From Flavobacterium sp. (GTDB lineage Bacteria; Bacteroidota; Bacteroidia; Flavobacteriales; Flavobacteriaceae), in NCBI RefSeq assembly GCF_039595935.1, contig NZ_JBCNKR010000006.1, positions 372,001 to 436,000 on the forward strand: a stretch of 64,000 bases of DNA. Direction: 5' to 3'. The position numbers were made by a program, and so were the translations under genes. The notes under the pieces were generated by a model, which was given only the letters and a program-made list of their open reading frames with translations, searched no databases and had not been told where the DNA came from. Below, piece after piece: positions 25,221 through 33,234 of the stretch. Each line of letters opens with the position of its first letter. The first letter of the stretch is position 1.

Positions 25221-26765
25221 TTATTTATATTCTACAAGCAATTCTTTTAGTTCGGGAGTTTTTAAAAATACAGCATATCTTCCGGCCAATAATAAGATAT
25301 CCCTTTCTTCTGGTTTTATCCGCAATTTGGTTTCAATATGCGATGCATACTCGTACATTAGCAAAACTTCTCCCGCCGAAAGTTCCTGAAACTTATCTTT
25401 TTGAAGCGTTGCGGCGATAATTTCTCCATCTTTATTTTTTTTGAATGCACTTTCGCCGAATTTCTCTACGATATCATTTTTAAAATCTGTATATAATTTA
25501 AACCAGCCGCTAGAATCATCCGTTGTGTTTTTTAATTCTGAAACGAGTTCTTCGTACTTTTCATCCTTTTTCATTTTTTGCAAATGATTCCGAATTGTAG
25601 TAAAACCAATGATCTGATAATTTTTTACTGGAATTTTGTAGCGTTCAAAAGTGTTTTCGACATCTTTATCAAAAGTCATATAACGTGTTTGAACTGTATA
25701 TAATGAAGCTGTTTCGAATAATGAAAGAAGTCCGATTTTTGTATCGTTGATGTACGGTTCCTTTTTGCCTTGTCCGAGACAATCGATAAAAAGTGCTTTT
25801 TTATTTTTGTCCTCCACTCTCGTATCAGAATGAAGCAGTTCTGCGAGAGTTTTATAACCCGTATTATCAGAAGCGCCTCCATCAATAATGCATAAAATTT
25901 TATCCTGATTTTTGATGCCAAATTTAACCTTTGGCAAAACACCCGGAAAAGCTGAACTTGCCGTTATGCCATACGTTACAGGAAAATTGTAACCGTCGTT
26001 AATTTTGCTTTCATTCAATACAAGATCTGCTTTATTGGGTGCTAGAGATTCATCTATTCCAAGTCCTTTAATAACGTGAGGCATAAACGCAATTCGTTCG
26101 CCATTGTTAAAAGCAGTTCCGTTGGCTACAAACATGGGCAGCGAAGGTTCTGTTTTACTTTCTTTTGGAACAAAAAAATCAGACAGCAGCATTTGAGTAT
26201 TAAACTTATCTTTATTATCAGGATTTAATGCATCGTATTGCAAAATATCAGCATCGATGCGCTGCGTCATCGGGATTTTATCCCCTTTTTCGTTTCGGCT
26301 GTTATTTAAAAGTGATAAAATATTAGCCGATTTATCTACATAATCTTTATAAGCATCAGCTTTTGAAAAGTAAAATTCGTTGAAAGAACAATTATCATGC
26401 TGGAGTTTATTTTTAAGAACCGTTAAATAATATCCGGCCGAAAAACAGCCGCCGGAAACGGTTGAATAATAATCGATTTCATTTAAAAAATTGCGCTGCA
26501 GATAATTTTCATCAATTTCTTCAAGTCCGAGGAGAACACCCATGCTAAAAAACTGGGCTCGCGAACCGCCGCCGGAAATTCCGATTCCGAGAGCGATATT
26601 CGGATTTTGAAATTTTTGATCTCTTTCCTGAACCGATTTATAATCAGCTAAAGAAACATCAGGAATGGAGTTATAATTGATCTCCGAAAAAAGGTTTATT
26701 TTATTTTGAGAAATTACGGTTTGAGCAAAAAGAACAAGCAGAATCTGGCAGTATTTATTTCTCAT
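25221..26765 (-). CDS. secreted patatin-like phospholipase
   Basis: This 514-residue exported lipase-like protein has a signal peptide (about 1-20). The glycine-rich oxyanion region 'GIGISGGGSRAQFF' (about 60-73) precedes the nucleophile Ser104 in 'STVSGGCFSAG'; the residue two before Ser is Thr rather than Gly, as in a cPLA2-like variant. The catalytic Asp lies in 'CIIDGGASDNTG'. Patatins hydrolyse acyl chains from phospholipids by a Ser-Asp dyad. The long C-terminal region (about 330-514) is helical and lineage-specific. No sorting tail is seen, so its final location is open. Confidence 0.87.
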   Translation of the reverse strand: MRNKYCQILLVLFAQTVISQNKINLFSEINYNSIPDVSLADYKSVQERDQKFQNPNIALGIGISGGGSRAQFFSMGVLLGLEEIDENYLQRNFLNEIDYYSTVSGGCFSAGYYLTVLKNKLQHDNCSFNEFYFSKADAYKDYVDKSANILSLLNNSRNEKGDKIPMTQRIDADILQYDALNPDNKDKFNTQMLLSDFFVPKESKTEPSLPMFVANGTAFNNGERIAFMPHVIKGLGIDESLAPNKADLVLNESKINDGYNFPVTYGITASSAFPGVLPKVKFGIKNQDKILCIIDGGASDNTGYKTLAELLHSDTRVEDKNKKALFIDCLGQGKKEPYINDTKIGLLSLFETASLYTVQTRYMTFDKDVENTFERYKIPVKNYQIIGFTTIRNHLQKMKKDEKYEELVSELKNTTDDSSGWFKLYTDFKNDIVEKFGESAFKKNKDGEIIAATLQKDKFQELSAGEVLLMYEYASHIETKLRIKPEERDILLLAGRYAVFLKTPELKELLVEYK

Positions 26766-26910
26766 TTTGACTATTTTAAAATAGATAAATCACTCAAAGC
26801 GAAATTAATAAAGAAATTGCAAATGCTGGGTGAAGACAGAAAAGATTAGCTAAATTTTACCAAAAAAACCTCTGACTCTTTGTTACTCTGCTTCTTTGAA
26901 CCTTAAAAAT

Positions 26911-27453
26911 CTAAGCCCTTTTAATTTCATGCCCAATAAATTCTTCTAAAACGGCAAATATCTCTTCAACCGGAAGTGCTTCAAAATCAGGATGGTTTTT
27001 TAGGAAATTAGCATTAAGCTGAACCAGATTTTCATCCAATTCAAAAAAAGTATTGTTGTTCAGCAAATCTCTTGTAGGGTTTACGCCTTCCAGCTTTCCT
27101 TTTAAAAATTTACCAATTTTAACAGAACTCAGCAGTTTAACTCTTTTTGACTGCGCCTGAAATAATTCTAAATGTTTTTCGGCACCAATTAAAGCCAGAC
27201 CTTCTTCTATTAATTCGTTCAGTTCCTTATTCCATCCAGAATTATATACAAACTGAGAAAAATTGCCAGCCGAATATTGCGAAGCATAATAATCTAAATA
27301 ATAACTCAATAAAGCATCTTCGTGAATGAAGTCGTCGTTTACTTTTTCTTCACGAATTAAATTTATTATCGAAATATTTGAATTGATAATATCCTGCGGA
27401 TTTTCGCTATTTGCTGCTGTTTCTGAAACTAGTATTCTGCCGAATTCTTCCAT
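26911..27453 (-). CDS. DMP19-like (DUF4375) family protein
   Basis: This 180-residue soluble acidic protein has a helical pattern around 'LSYYLDYYASQYSAGNFSQFVYNSGWNKELNELIEEGLALIGAEKHLELF', which matches the DUF4375 core (N.GF.QF..NSG). One founding member, DMP19 of Neisseria, acts as a DNA mimic; this cannot be assumed here. I chose the ATG at 27453 ('MEEFGRILVSE'). The longer upstream extension begins in hydrophobic sequence with no support. The gene is isolated, with a CTTTG-type repeat downstream. Confidence 0.75.
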   Translation of the reverse strand: MEEFGRILVSETAANSENPQDIINSNISIINLIREEKVNDDFIHEDALLSYYLDYYASQYSAGNFSQFVYNSGWNKELNELIEEGLALIGAEKHLELFQAQSKRVKLLSSVKIGKFLKGKLEGVNPTRDLLNNNTFFELDENLVQLNANFLKNHPDFEALPVEEIFAVLEEFIGHEIKRA

Positions 27454-27643
27454 TGGGTTTTGTTTATAAAATAAGAATACAAATTTCGAATAAAAATGAA
27501 GAACAACGGTTAAAAACTGATTAAATCTAAATCTTTCTAAAATTACCAATCATTTTTAGGTGAAAATACCTGCTGAAAATTCATAACAATGTATTATACT
27601 TTAGCACTTTTTTAACCAAAAACAATCATTATTCTAAATTTTT

Positions 27644-28363
27644 ATGAAAAAAACAATAGTTTTTCTATTTAGCTTTTTTTGCATTATTTGCTTATTTAGC
27701 TGTTCTTCAAATGAAGCAGTCACATGCTATCTTCCCTCTAATACAGTTAAGAGTAATTCGCCTTTAGTTCCTGGCGGGACATTAAAACTGTACACACCAG
27801 AACAGAGTTCAGACACGAAATATAACTGGTCAGGGCCAAATAATTTTCAATCAAATTTGCAAAATCCGGTTATTACAAACGTAACTACAGCTATGGCTGG
27901 AGAATATAAATTAAAAACGACTAAAGGAATTTGCGAAAGTTTTGAAACCTCTGTTGTTGTTGAAGTGAATGCTCCAAATATTCCATGTAATATCGACGAC
28001 AATACTATTGTTCTGAATGGTGATAAAAAAACACTTTCTTCTGGATACTTATCTTCTGTCATGGATAGATATGAGATCACTGTCAATGGTTCTGGAGCTT
28101 CTTTTATATTATATTTTCCTGACAACGTAGTTGTGGAACCTGGAATTTATACTATTTGCAATGATGACTGCCCAATATTTACATCTGCAGATAGTAAATA
28201 TGTTTCTATGACTGCTTATTATGGCGGTGATTACAGTTATCCTAATGAAGGTTTTGTATATATATCTAATATAAATGGAAAACTTACTCTACAGTTTTGC
28301 GATTTAAAAATGGACTTTTATTCTAGGACTTATAATGTATCATCTAAAGTAACCGTAAGATAA
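27644..28363 (+). CDS. hypothetical lipoprotein with Ig-like domain
   Basis: This 239-residue protein has a lipoprotein signal (Cys20 in 'CLFSC'). Residues about 30-110 resemble a PKD/Ig-like fold ('YNWSGPNNFQSNLQNPVITNVTTAMAGEYKLKTTKGIC'), common in cell-surface proteins of this phylum. The C-terminal half is unassigned. It opens a tight run of three exported proteins, with only 2 bases before the next start. Confidence 0.75.
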   Translation: MKKTIVFLFSFFCIICLFSCSSNEAVTCYLPSNTVKSNSPLVPGGTLKLYTPEQSSDTKYNWSGPNNFQSNLQNPVITNVTTAMAGEYKLKTTKGICESFETSVVVEVNAPNIPCNIDDNTIVLNGDKKTLSSGYLSSVMDRYEITVNGSGASFILYFPDNVVVEPGIYTICNDDCPIFTSADSKYVSMTAYYGGDYSYPNEGFVYISNINGKLTLQFCDLKMDFYSRTYNVSSKVTVR

Positions 28364-28365
28364 TT

Positions 28366-28956
28366 ATGAAAAAACTATTAATAATTCTGTTATTTACTTT
28401 TACAGGAACTTTTGCGCAAAATTCATACATCGTTGATAAAAAAGGAAACAAATCATTTATTAGACCAGAACTTACAGATGTTTTATTAATTGACAAAAGA
28501 ATATCTTATGTAAATGTGGGTAAGACTTGGGAAAAGTATATTAAGTTTGAAGATCTTGATCAGGCATTAATTGGTCCGAGTCTGCTAAAATCATTTCATT
28601 TAAATCAGAAAAAAAGAGCTGAGGTTTATTTTGTTTACGCAGAAAAACCAGATCGAAAACTTATTGGTTTAGCTATAACTACAACTACCGTTCATGGCTC
28701 AATGTCTTCTAGTGTAACATCTTATGAATTATATGTTATTGATAATAGTGAAACTATTATTGATCAAATTTCTACCAGATCAGGAAAATCAGATGCAAAA
28801 ATAGAAACCCGATTAAAAATAGCTCCATTTATTAGAACATATTTTTCTGACTGTCCTAGTTTAATGGCAAAAGTTGACAAATACGATTACCCTGATGAAA
28901 GAAACGAATCGATTTTAGGCTTTTTCTCAGACACAAGATATATTAATTGTAAATAA
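28366..28956 (+). CDS. hypothetical exported protein
   Basis: This 196-residue protein has a signal peptide (about 1-17, 'LLFTFTGTFAQ'). The mature part has no recognisable family and includes 'EVYFVYAEKPDRKLIGLAITTTTVHG' and a possible C-terminal Cys pair. It begins 2 bases after the Ig-like lipoprotein stop and ends 11 bases before a beta-barrel gene, so the three are probably one operon of envelope proteins. Confidence 0.7.
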   Translation: MKKLLIILLFTFTGTFAQNSYIVDKKGNKSFIRPELTDVLLIDKRISYVNVGKTWEKYIKFEDLDQALIGPSLLKSFHLNQKKRAEVYFVYAEKPDRKLIGLAITTTTVHGSMSSSVTSYELYVIDNSETIIDQISTRSGKSDAKIETRLKIAPFIRTYFSDCPSLMAKVDKYDYPDERNESILGFFSDTRYINCK

Positions 28957-28967
28957 CATCCTTAATA

Positions 28968-29657
28968 ATGAAACAAACATTACTTTTTATAATTGCATTA
29001 TTTTTTAATCTCTCAATATACAGTCAGGCACCAAGAGGGTTTTACGTTGCAGCGGGGCTTTCGCAAACCAATTTAAAATCATCAGATTTATTAAGCGAAT
29101 CTAAACCGGGATTTTATGTTGGAATAAATGGTCTTATGGGTTACCATGAAACTTATAATTTTCAACTGGAAGCAACTTACAAACAAAGTACACTCGATTT
29201 AAAATATGTAGAAGGCGGTTTTGAAGAAGCAAAAATATCAAAATATAAATACTCTGAAATTAACTTTGGTTTTTACTTTAACTACTATATTTTAAAACCT
29301 GAAGAAGATAAATTTTTCTTCGGGCCTCAGGCTGGAGTATTTGCCTCAATTGTTGATCCAATTACACCATCAAAAGGTGACGATGTGACTTACCAATATT
29401 ATCTGCCTTATTTAGTAACCGAATCTGATTTACAGAATTCTGCAAAATATAATTACGGTGTTGGATTGGGTTTTACAGGCGGATATAATAATTTTAGATT
29501 TGATCTGAGATATAGTTTAGGTATGGCTAACGTATTACAAGATGTTCAGATAAATAGTTTTGACGAAAACCACAATTATACAGGACCAACTCTGCAAGGT
29601 AAAACAAGTACGATATCATTTGGAATAAGTTATAATATATTTCATTTTAGAAAATAG
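28968..29657 (+). CDS. PorT-type outer-membrane beta-barrel protein
   Basis: This 229-residue protein has a signal peptide (about 1-20) and alternating hydrophobic/polar strands typical of eight-stranded outer-membrane barrels. Examples are 'GFYVAAGLSQTNLKSSDL', 'FNFQLEATYKQSTLDLKYVEGGF' and the terminal 'STISFGISYNIFHFRK'. Small PorT-like barrels are common in Flavobacterium and mostly of unknown role. It is the third gene of the operon starting at 27644 and is followed by a strong terminator. Confidence 0.8.
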   Translation: MKQTLLFIIALFFNLSIYSQAPRGFYVAAGLSQTNLKSSDLLSESKPGFYVGINGLMGYHETYNFQLEATYKQSTLDLKYVEGGFEEAKISKYKYSEINFGFYFNYYILKPEEDKFFFGPQAGVFASIVDPITPSKGDDVTYQYYLPYLVTESDLQNSAKYNYGVGLGFTGGYNNFRFDLRYSLGMANVLQDVQINSFDENHNYTGPTLQGKTSTISFGISYNIFHFRK

Positions 29658-29670
29658 AAAACTTTAAATC

Positions 29671-29704
29671 AAACCCGATAACATTCATTTTGTTATCGGG
29701 TTTT
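29671..29704 (+). terminator. intrinsic terminator
   Basis: The stem AAACCCGATAAC / GTTATCGGGTTT with a loop of about 9 bases and a following T run lies 13 bases after the beta-barrel gene. Confidence 0.85.
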
Positions 29705-29793
29705 CTTTTAATAAATAGTTGAAAAAAGAAACTTTTATCCTTCGGCATGATAAATGTATAGTGTTAATTCTATTAACCAAAACTACCAAAACC

Positions 29794-30192
29794 ATGAAAA
29801 ACACTATTTACAAAAGTTTATTATTATCACTTTTAATTACCAATATCTGGTCGGTTGCTATATTTTTTATCTATTATTTTGACAACTCTAGTTCATTTGG
29901 CGCATTAAAAACACTTTTTATTTACATTTATAGTTGCTGGATTACTTCTGGATTGGGATTATTGGTTTTCTTACTTTCATTTTTAAAAATTTGGAAATCA
30001 AATCAATCAAAAGTTTTTTTTCTATTACTAATTGACTGGCTTAATATCTTCTTTTCAATAACACTGATAATTACAGCATGCTTTGAAATAATTAGATCCG
30101 AAGCCATAACTGGACTTTATCTTTTTGCTAACTTTATTATTTCAATTATAATTTTCTTTCGTGCAAGAAAAATAATCAAAACAACTATATGA
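29794..30192 (+). CDS. four-helix membrane protein
   Basis: This 132-residue protein is mostly hydrophobic with four predicted helices ('SLLLSLLITNIWSVAIFFIYYF', 'WITSGLGLLVFLLSFL', 'VFFLLLIDWLNIFFSITLIITACF', 'GLYLFANFIISIIIFF'). The family is not recognised. I chose the ATG at 29794; an upstream in-frame TTG at 29719 adds a charged stretch without support. The next membrane protein overlaps by 4 bases (ATGA), so the two are translationally coupled. Confidence 0.75.
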   Translation: MKNTIYKSLLLSLLITNIWSVAIFFIYYFDNSSSFGALKTLFIYIYSCWITSGLGLLVFLLSFLKIWKSNQSKVFFLLLIDWLNIFFSITLIITACFEIIRSEAITGLYLFANFIISIIIFFRARKIIKTTI

Positions 30193-30467
30193 GCTTTACA
30201 AAAAACCTAACCCTATTTTTTCTCTTAGGAATTATCTCGATTTTAGCAGGAATAATTTATGCTATAATCCTGATAACCGGAAATTCAGCGCAAGATGGAT
30301 TATTAGGGATTTACATTTTAATGGGTTTGCTTCCGGTTTTTCTTGTTTTGTTGATTGATCGATTATTGGTAAAAAGGTTTGGAAATCAAAAAGTCAATAA
30401 GGTTCAGTTTTCTTTTCTGTTATTTATTATACTTTTATGGATTGTTAGATTTATTGCTAATCTATAA
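30189..30467 (+). CDS. three-helix membrane protein
   Basis: This 92-residue hydrophobic protein has about three helices ('LFFLLGIISILAGIIYAIILI', 'LGIYILMGLLPVFLVLLIDRLL', 'FSFLLFIILLWIVRFIANL'). No family is recognised. Its ATG overlaps the preceding stop, and the lipoprotein gene follows after 8 bases, so these three small genes form one probable transcript. Confidence 0.7.
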   Translation: MSFTKNLTLFFLLGIISILAGIIYAIILITGNSAQDGLLGIYILMGLLPVFLVLLIDRLLVKRFGNQKVNKVQFSFLLFIILLWIVRFIANL

Positions 30468-30475
30468 TTTAAGTC

Positions 30476-30989
30476 ATGAATAAAAAAGCTTTTTTACTAA
30501 TCTTAATTACTTTTTTTGGTTGCAAAAAAGAAGAAACAATAGAATATCCATTTGACAGTTTGATTTTATCTTCTTCAAATTTAGCAGAGATTAATTCTAT
30601 TAAATTTACAAAGAGTGATACAATATACCTTCAAAGAAATTATCCTAATCCTAAACAAAATTTTTATGCAATAATTTCAAATGATGAAAAAATTAAATTA
30701 AATACGTTTCTTCAAAATTTAAACTTAAAGAAATATGATTCTCTATATTATGATAAAAATCTTGAAGATGGTCAGGACTATCTAATCAATATCAAGGAAA
30801 AAAAATAAAAAAAAATCAATTTATATACATGGAGATAATGCACCTAAAGAACTTTATGTCTATATAAATTCATTAAGTACATTTAAAGAAAATTTGAAGT
30901 TTATAAAAACGAAACAAGTTATTGACTTTGGTAATTTAAGTTCAATTCTTCCACCCACTCCTCCGCTTTCTCCAATAAAAACAAAATAA
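30476..30989 (+). pseudogene. small lipoprotein, frameshifted in an A8 run
   Basis: The reading frame from 30476 encodes a lipoprotein ('FFGCKKEE' lipobox, Cys16) but stops at 30808, just after a run of eight As (30798-30805). The next frame is open from there through 'SIYIHGDNAPKELYVYINSLSTF' to a stop at 30987-30989. Deleting one A restores a continuous protein of about 170 residues ('...NIKEKNKKKSIYIHGD...'). The downstream part has normal codon use and ends one base before the next gene, so it looks genuine. No family is recognised. Confidence 0.8.
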
Positions 30990-30990
30990 C

Positions 30991-31548
30991 ATGACCCCAA
31001 CTTTTTTCGCAACACAAGAAAAATTCAGAGAATGGCTGGAAAAGCATTATCAAAAAGAAACTGAACTTGTAGTTGGTTTCTATAAAGTAAGCACCAAAAA
31101 ACCATGTATGACCTGGTCAGAATCTGTAGATCAGGCGCTTTGTTTTGGCTGGATCGACGGCATTCGAAAAACTATTGATGATGAAAGTTATACGATACGA
31201 TTTACACCGAGAAAAAAATCAAGTATTTGGAGTGCTATAAATATTAAAAAAGTTGAAGCACTCACAAAAGCCGGATTGATGAAAGAAGCCGGAATAAAAG
31301 CTTACGAATTAAGATCTGAAGAAAGATCTAAAATTTACTCGCATGAAAATGAAGCTTATGTACTTGATCCGGAACTCGAAAAACAATTTAAAGCTAATAA
31401 AACAGCTTGGGAATATTTCAGTAATCAGGCTCCATCGTACAGAAAAGTAATAATTCATGTAATTATGAGTGCAAAACAAGAAAAAACCAGAATTGCGAGA
31501 CTCGAAAAAGCAATAAAATTTAGCGCCGAAGGAAAACGAATGTTATAA
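30991..31548 (+). CDS. YdeI/OmpD-associated family protein
   Basis: This 185-residue soluble protein begins 'TPTFFATQEKFREWLEKHYQKETELVVGFYK' and has 'MTWSESVDQALCFGWIDGIRK', 'RFTPRKKSSIWSAINIKKVEAL' and a basic C-terminus ('KTRIARLEKAIKFSAEGKRM'), all hallmarks of the YdeI/OmpD-associated family. Bacterial members are linked to stress or antimicrobial peptide resistance in some species, but the biochemistry is unclear. It begins 1 base after the frameshifted lipoprotein's reconstructed stop. Confidence 0.88.
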   Translation: MTPTFFATQEKFREWLEKHYQKETELVVGFYKVSTKKPCMTWSESVDQALCFGWIDGIRKTIDDESYTIRFTPRKKSSIWSAINIKKVEALTKAGLMKEAGIKAYELRSEERSKIYSHENEAYVLDPELEKQFKANKTAWEYFSNQAPSYRKVIIHVIMSAKQEKTRIARLEKAIKFSAEGKRML

Positions 31549-31621
31549 AGATTATTGTTTTGATGTTTTATAAACCGTAATTTTATTCCGTTAAAAAAGT
31601 CTCAGCTAAAAAAGAAAAGGA

Positions 31622-32521
31622 ATGGAAGGAAGAAAAGCATTAGAATATTACGTTTTAGATGTGTTTTCAAACGAAAGCTACAAAGGAAATCCACTTTCGG
31701 TGGTTTTTACCGATGGTAATCTAAAACTGGAAACTTACAAGGATATTTCTAAGGAATTTGGCTATTCTGAAACCTCATTTGTCTATTATTCTCCTAGAGA
31801 AAAAGCGCTCATGGTACGTTCGTTTACCCCAACCGGATTCGAAATCGACGGTGCCGGACATAATTTATTGGGCGCAGTCTGCGGTGCTTTGTTAAAAGGA
31901 ATGCCAATTTTTGACGAACAAAACGAAAGTGAACTTTTTGTAATCATGAAAGATTCAGCAATTCCGCTAACAGTTACTTTTGATCCGGTTACGTTTTATC
32001 CTCTTGTTCAAATGCACCAAAAATCGGCAGTTATCAAACAGGAAATTCCAACGTATAGAATTGCAGTAGCTCTGGGTTTAAAAATTGAAGATTTAGACGT
32101 AAATGCTTTTGTTCCAACAATAGTTAAAACAGAAGTTGCCCACGCGATGGTTCCCATAAAAAATAGTCAAATCCTTAACAGCTTTGTTCCAGACAATCAG
32201 CTCTTAATCGAAATTTCAAAAGAATATAATTTTGAAGGATTTTACTGTTTCACCCTTGCCGAAGGTCAGGAACATATAGTCGAAACAAGATTCTTCAATC
32301 CAATAATCGGCATAATTGAAGATCCGGCAACAGGAACAGCTGCGGGTCCTTTAATTGGTTTTTTAACCCAAAAGAAATTCACCAAATCTGAAAAAGAATA
32401 TAAAATTCTTCAGGGCGTAAGGTTAAAACAAGCCTCAATGATTGAAGTTATGAATCGCGAGGAAGATATTTTGGTTGGAGGTTCTTCGATAATTACTATG
32501 AAGGGGGAACTTTATATATAG
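31622..32521 (+). CDS. PhzF-family isomerase/epimerase
   Basis: This 299-residue protein of the PhzF (diaminopimelate epimerase-like) fold shows 'YYVLDVFSNESYKGNPLSVVF' at the start, the catalytic Glu50 in 'FGYSETSFVYY', 'RSFTPTGFEIDGAGHNLLGAV' and 'EDPATGTAAGPLIGFL'. PhzF itself isomerises a dihydro-anthranilate in phenazine synthesis. Most homologs lie outside phenazine clusters, as here, and have unknown substrates. There are no other phenazine genes nearby. It ends at a strong terminator. Confidence 0.9.
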   Translation: MEGRKALEYYVLDVFSNESYKGNPLSVVFTDGNLKLETYKDISKEFGYSETSFVYYSPREKALMVRSFTPTGFEIDGAGHNLLGAVCGALLKGMPIFDEQNESELFVIMKDSAIPLTVTFDPVTFYPLVQMHQKSAVIKQEIPTYRIAVALGLKIEDLDVNAFVPTIVKTEVAHAMVPIKNSQILNSFVPDNQLLIEISKEYNFEGFYCFTLAEGQEHIVETRFFNPIIGIIEDPATGTAAGPLIGFLTQKKFTKSEKEYKILQGVRLKQASMIEVMNREEDILVGGSSIITMKGELYI

Positions 32522-32527
32522 AAAACA

Positions 32528-32557
32528 AAAAAGCTGCATTTCTGGATGCAGCTTTTT
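32528..32557. terminator. bidirectional terminator
   Basis: The stem AAAAAGCTGCAT / ATGCAGCTTTTT with a 6-base loop lies between the convergent PhzF and CDGSH genes. Confidence 0.85.
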
Positions 32558-32574
32558 GTATTTTTAAAAACCAA

Positions 32575-32802
32575 TTAGTTCGTTTTCATCGGCGGTAAAT
32601 CAAACGCTTTTGAATCGTGCTCGAAATTATTTCTGTGTGCTCCATCGCAAAATGGTTTATTTGCAGAATGTCCGCAGCGGCAAAGTCCAAGTGCTTGTCT
32701 TCCTTGTAATCCGTAAAGTACTCCTTCCGGATCCATGATTTCAAAATCACCTTCAATTTTGATTGATCCGTTTTTATTGATGATTAGTTTTGTCTTGCTC
32801 AT
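32575..32802 (-). CDS. CDGSH iron-sulfur domain protein
   Basis: This is a 75-residue protein. The single CDGSH motif is 'CRCGHSANKPFCDGAH', matching C-X-C-X2-(S/T)-X3-P-X-C-D-G-(S/A/T)-H, which binds a [2Fe-2S] cluster with three Cys and one His. Residues 1-45 form a beta-rich cap. I chose the ATG at 32802 ('MSKTKLIIN'); ten upstream codons lack a supporting signal. Small soluble CDGSH proteins are thought to act in redox or cluster transfer. Monocistronic. Confidence 0.92.
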   Translation of the reverse strand: MSKTKLIINKNGSIKIEGDFEIMDPEGVLYGLQGRQALGLCRCGHSANKPFCDGAHRNNFEHDSKAFDLPPMKTN

Positions 32803-32930
32803 AAACTTGTTTTTTGTTTTTTTCGGATGCAAAGATTGCGAAATATATTCTGAAGATTTTGATGCGAATGCTAGTTTAAACTGGTTCTATTTTAATTCTT
32901 AATTCCGCAGAGATACACAACGTTTTTTAT

Positions 32931-33063
32931 TTAATTGCGTCCAGCTTTAGCTGGATGAAATTTATGATTGTCCTCAAAAGCGGCTTTAGCCAAACTATGT
33001 CTTTTGGCTAAAGCCAGATAAATTGACTTCTTATAACCTCCAGTTAAAGCTGGAGGCAATTGA
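32931..33063. repeat. nested palindromic intergenic element
   Basis: The outer arms (about 32931-32955 and 33037-33063) are imperfect reverse complements built on AATTGC..TCCAGCTTTA.CTGGA, and each arm is itself a small hairpin (CCAGCTTTAGCTGG). An inner stem pairs GGCTTTAGCCAAA (from 32982) with TTTGGCTAAAGCC (ending 33016). Like the 5418-5661 element, it is a hairpin within a hairpin with no coding content. Confidence 0.8.
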
Positions 33064-33207
33064 ATAACTTAAAAACTTTGCATCTCTGCGACTTTGCGAG
33101 ATTCAAAAAAACTAAAAACTTAGCGAATCTCTGCGCTTTTTCTTCGTGCAACTCTGCGAAATTGCCTGCGAATCTCCATGTAATAATAAAATCTCAATTC
33201 TATTGCT

Positions 33208-33215
33208 TATTTTTG
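33208..33215 (+). promoter_or_regulatory. putative -7 element for metG
   Basis: TATTTTTG, 19 bases before the metG ATG, matches TAnnTTTG. No TTG is seen at the usual -33 spacing. Confidence 0.5.
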
Positions 33216-33234
33216 CACTCAATAAAATTGAGTT

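Larger units (their letters stand above)
32803..33234. other. 432-base non-coding gap made of intergenic repeats
   Basis: The gap holds a nested palindrome (32931-33063), CGCAGAGAT-type degenerate words before and after it (32905-32930 and 33075-33180), and the metG -7 box. A short open frame from 33060 crosses into metG in another frame and is not believable as a gene. Confidence 0.6.

Noticed and set aside
29719-29793. TTG start for the four-helix protein
   Set aside because: It adds a charged, non-signal stretch; the ATG at 29794 is better.
27644-30989. Horizontally acquired island
   Set aside because: Composition looks like the rest of the window and no mobility genes or attachment repeats flank it.
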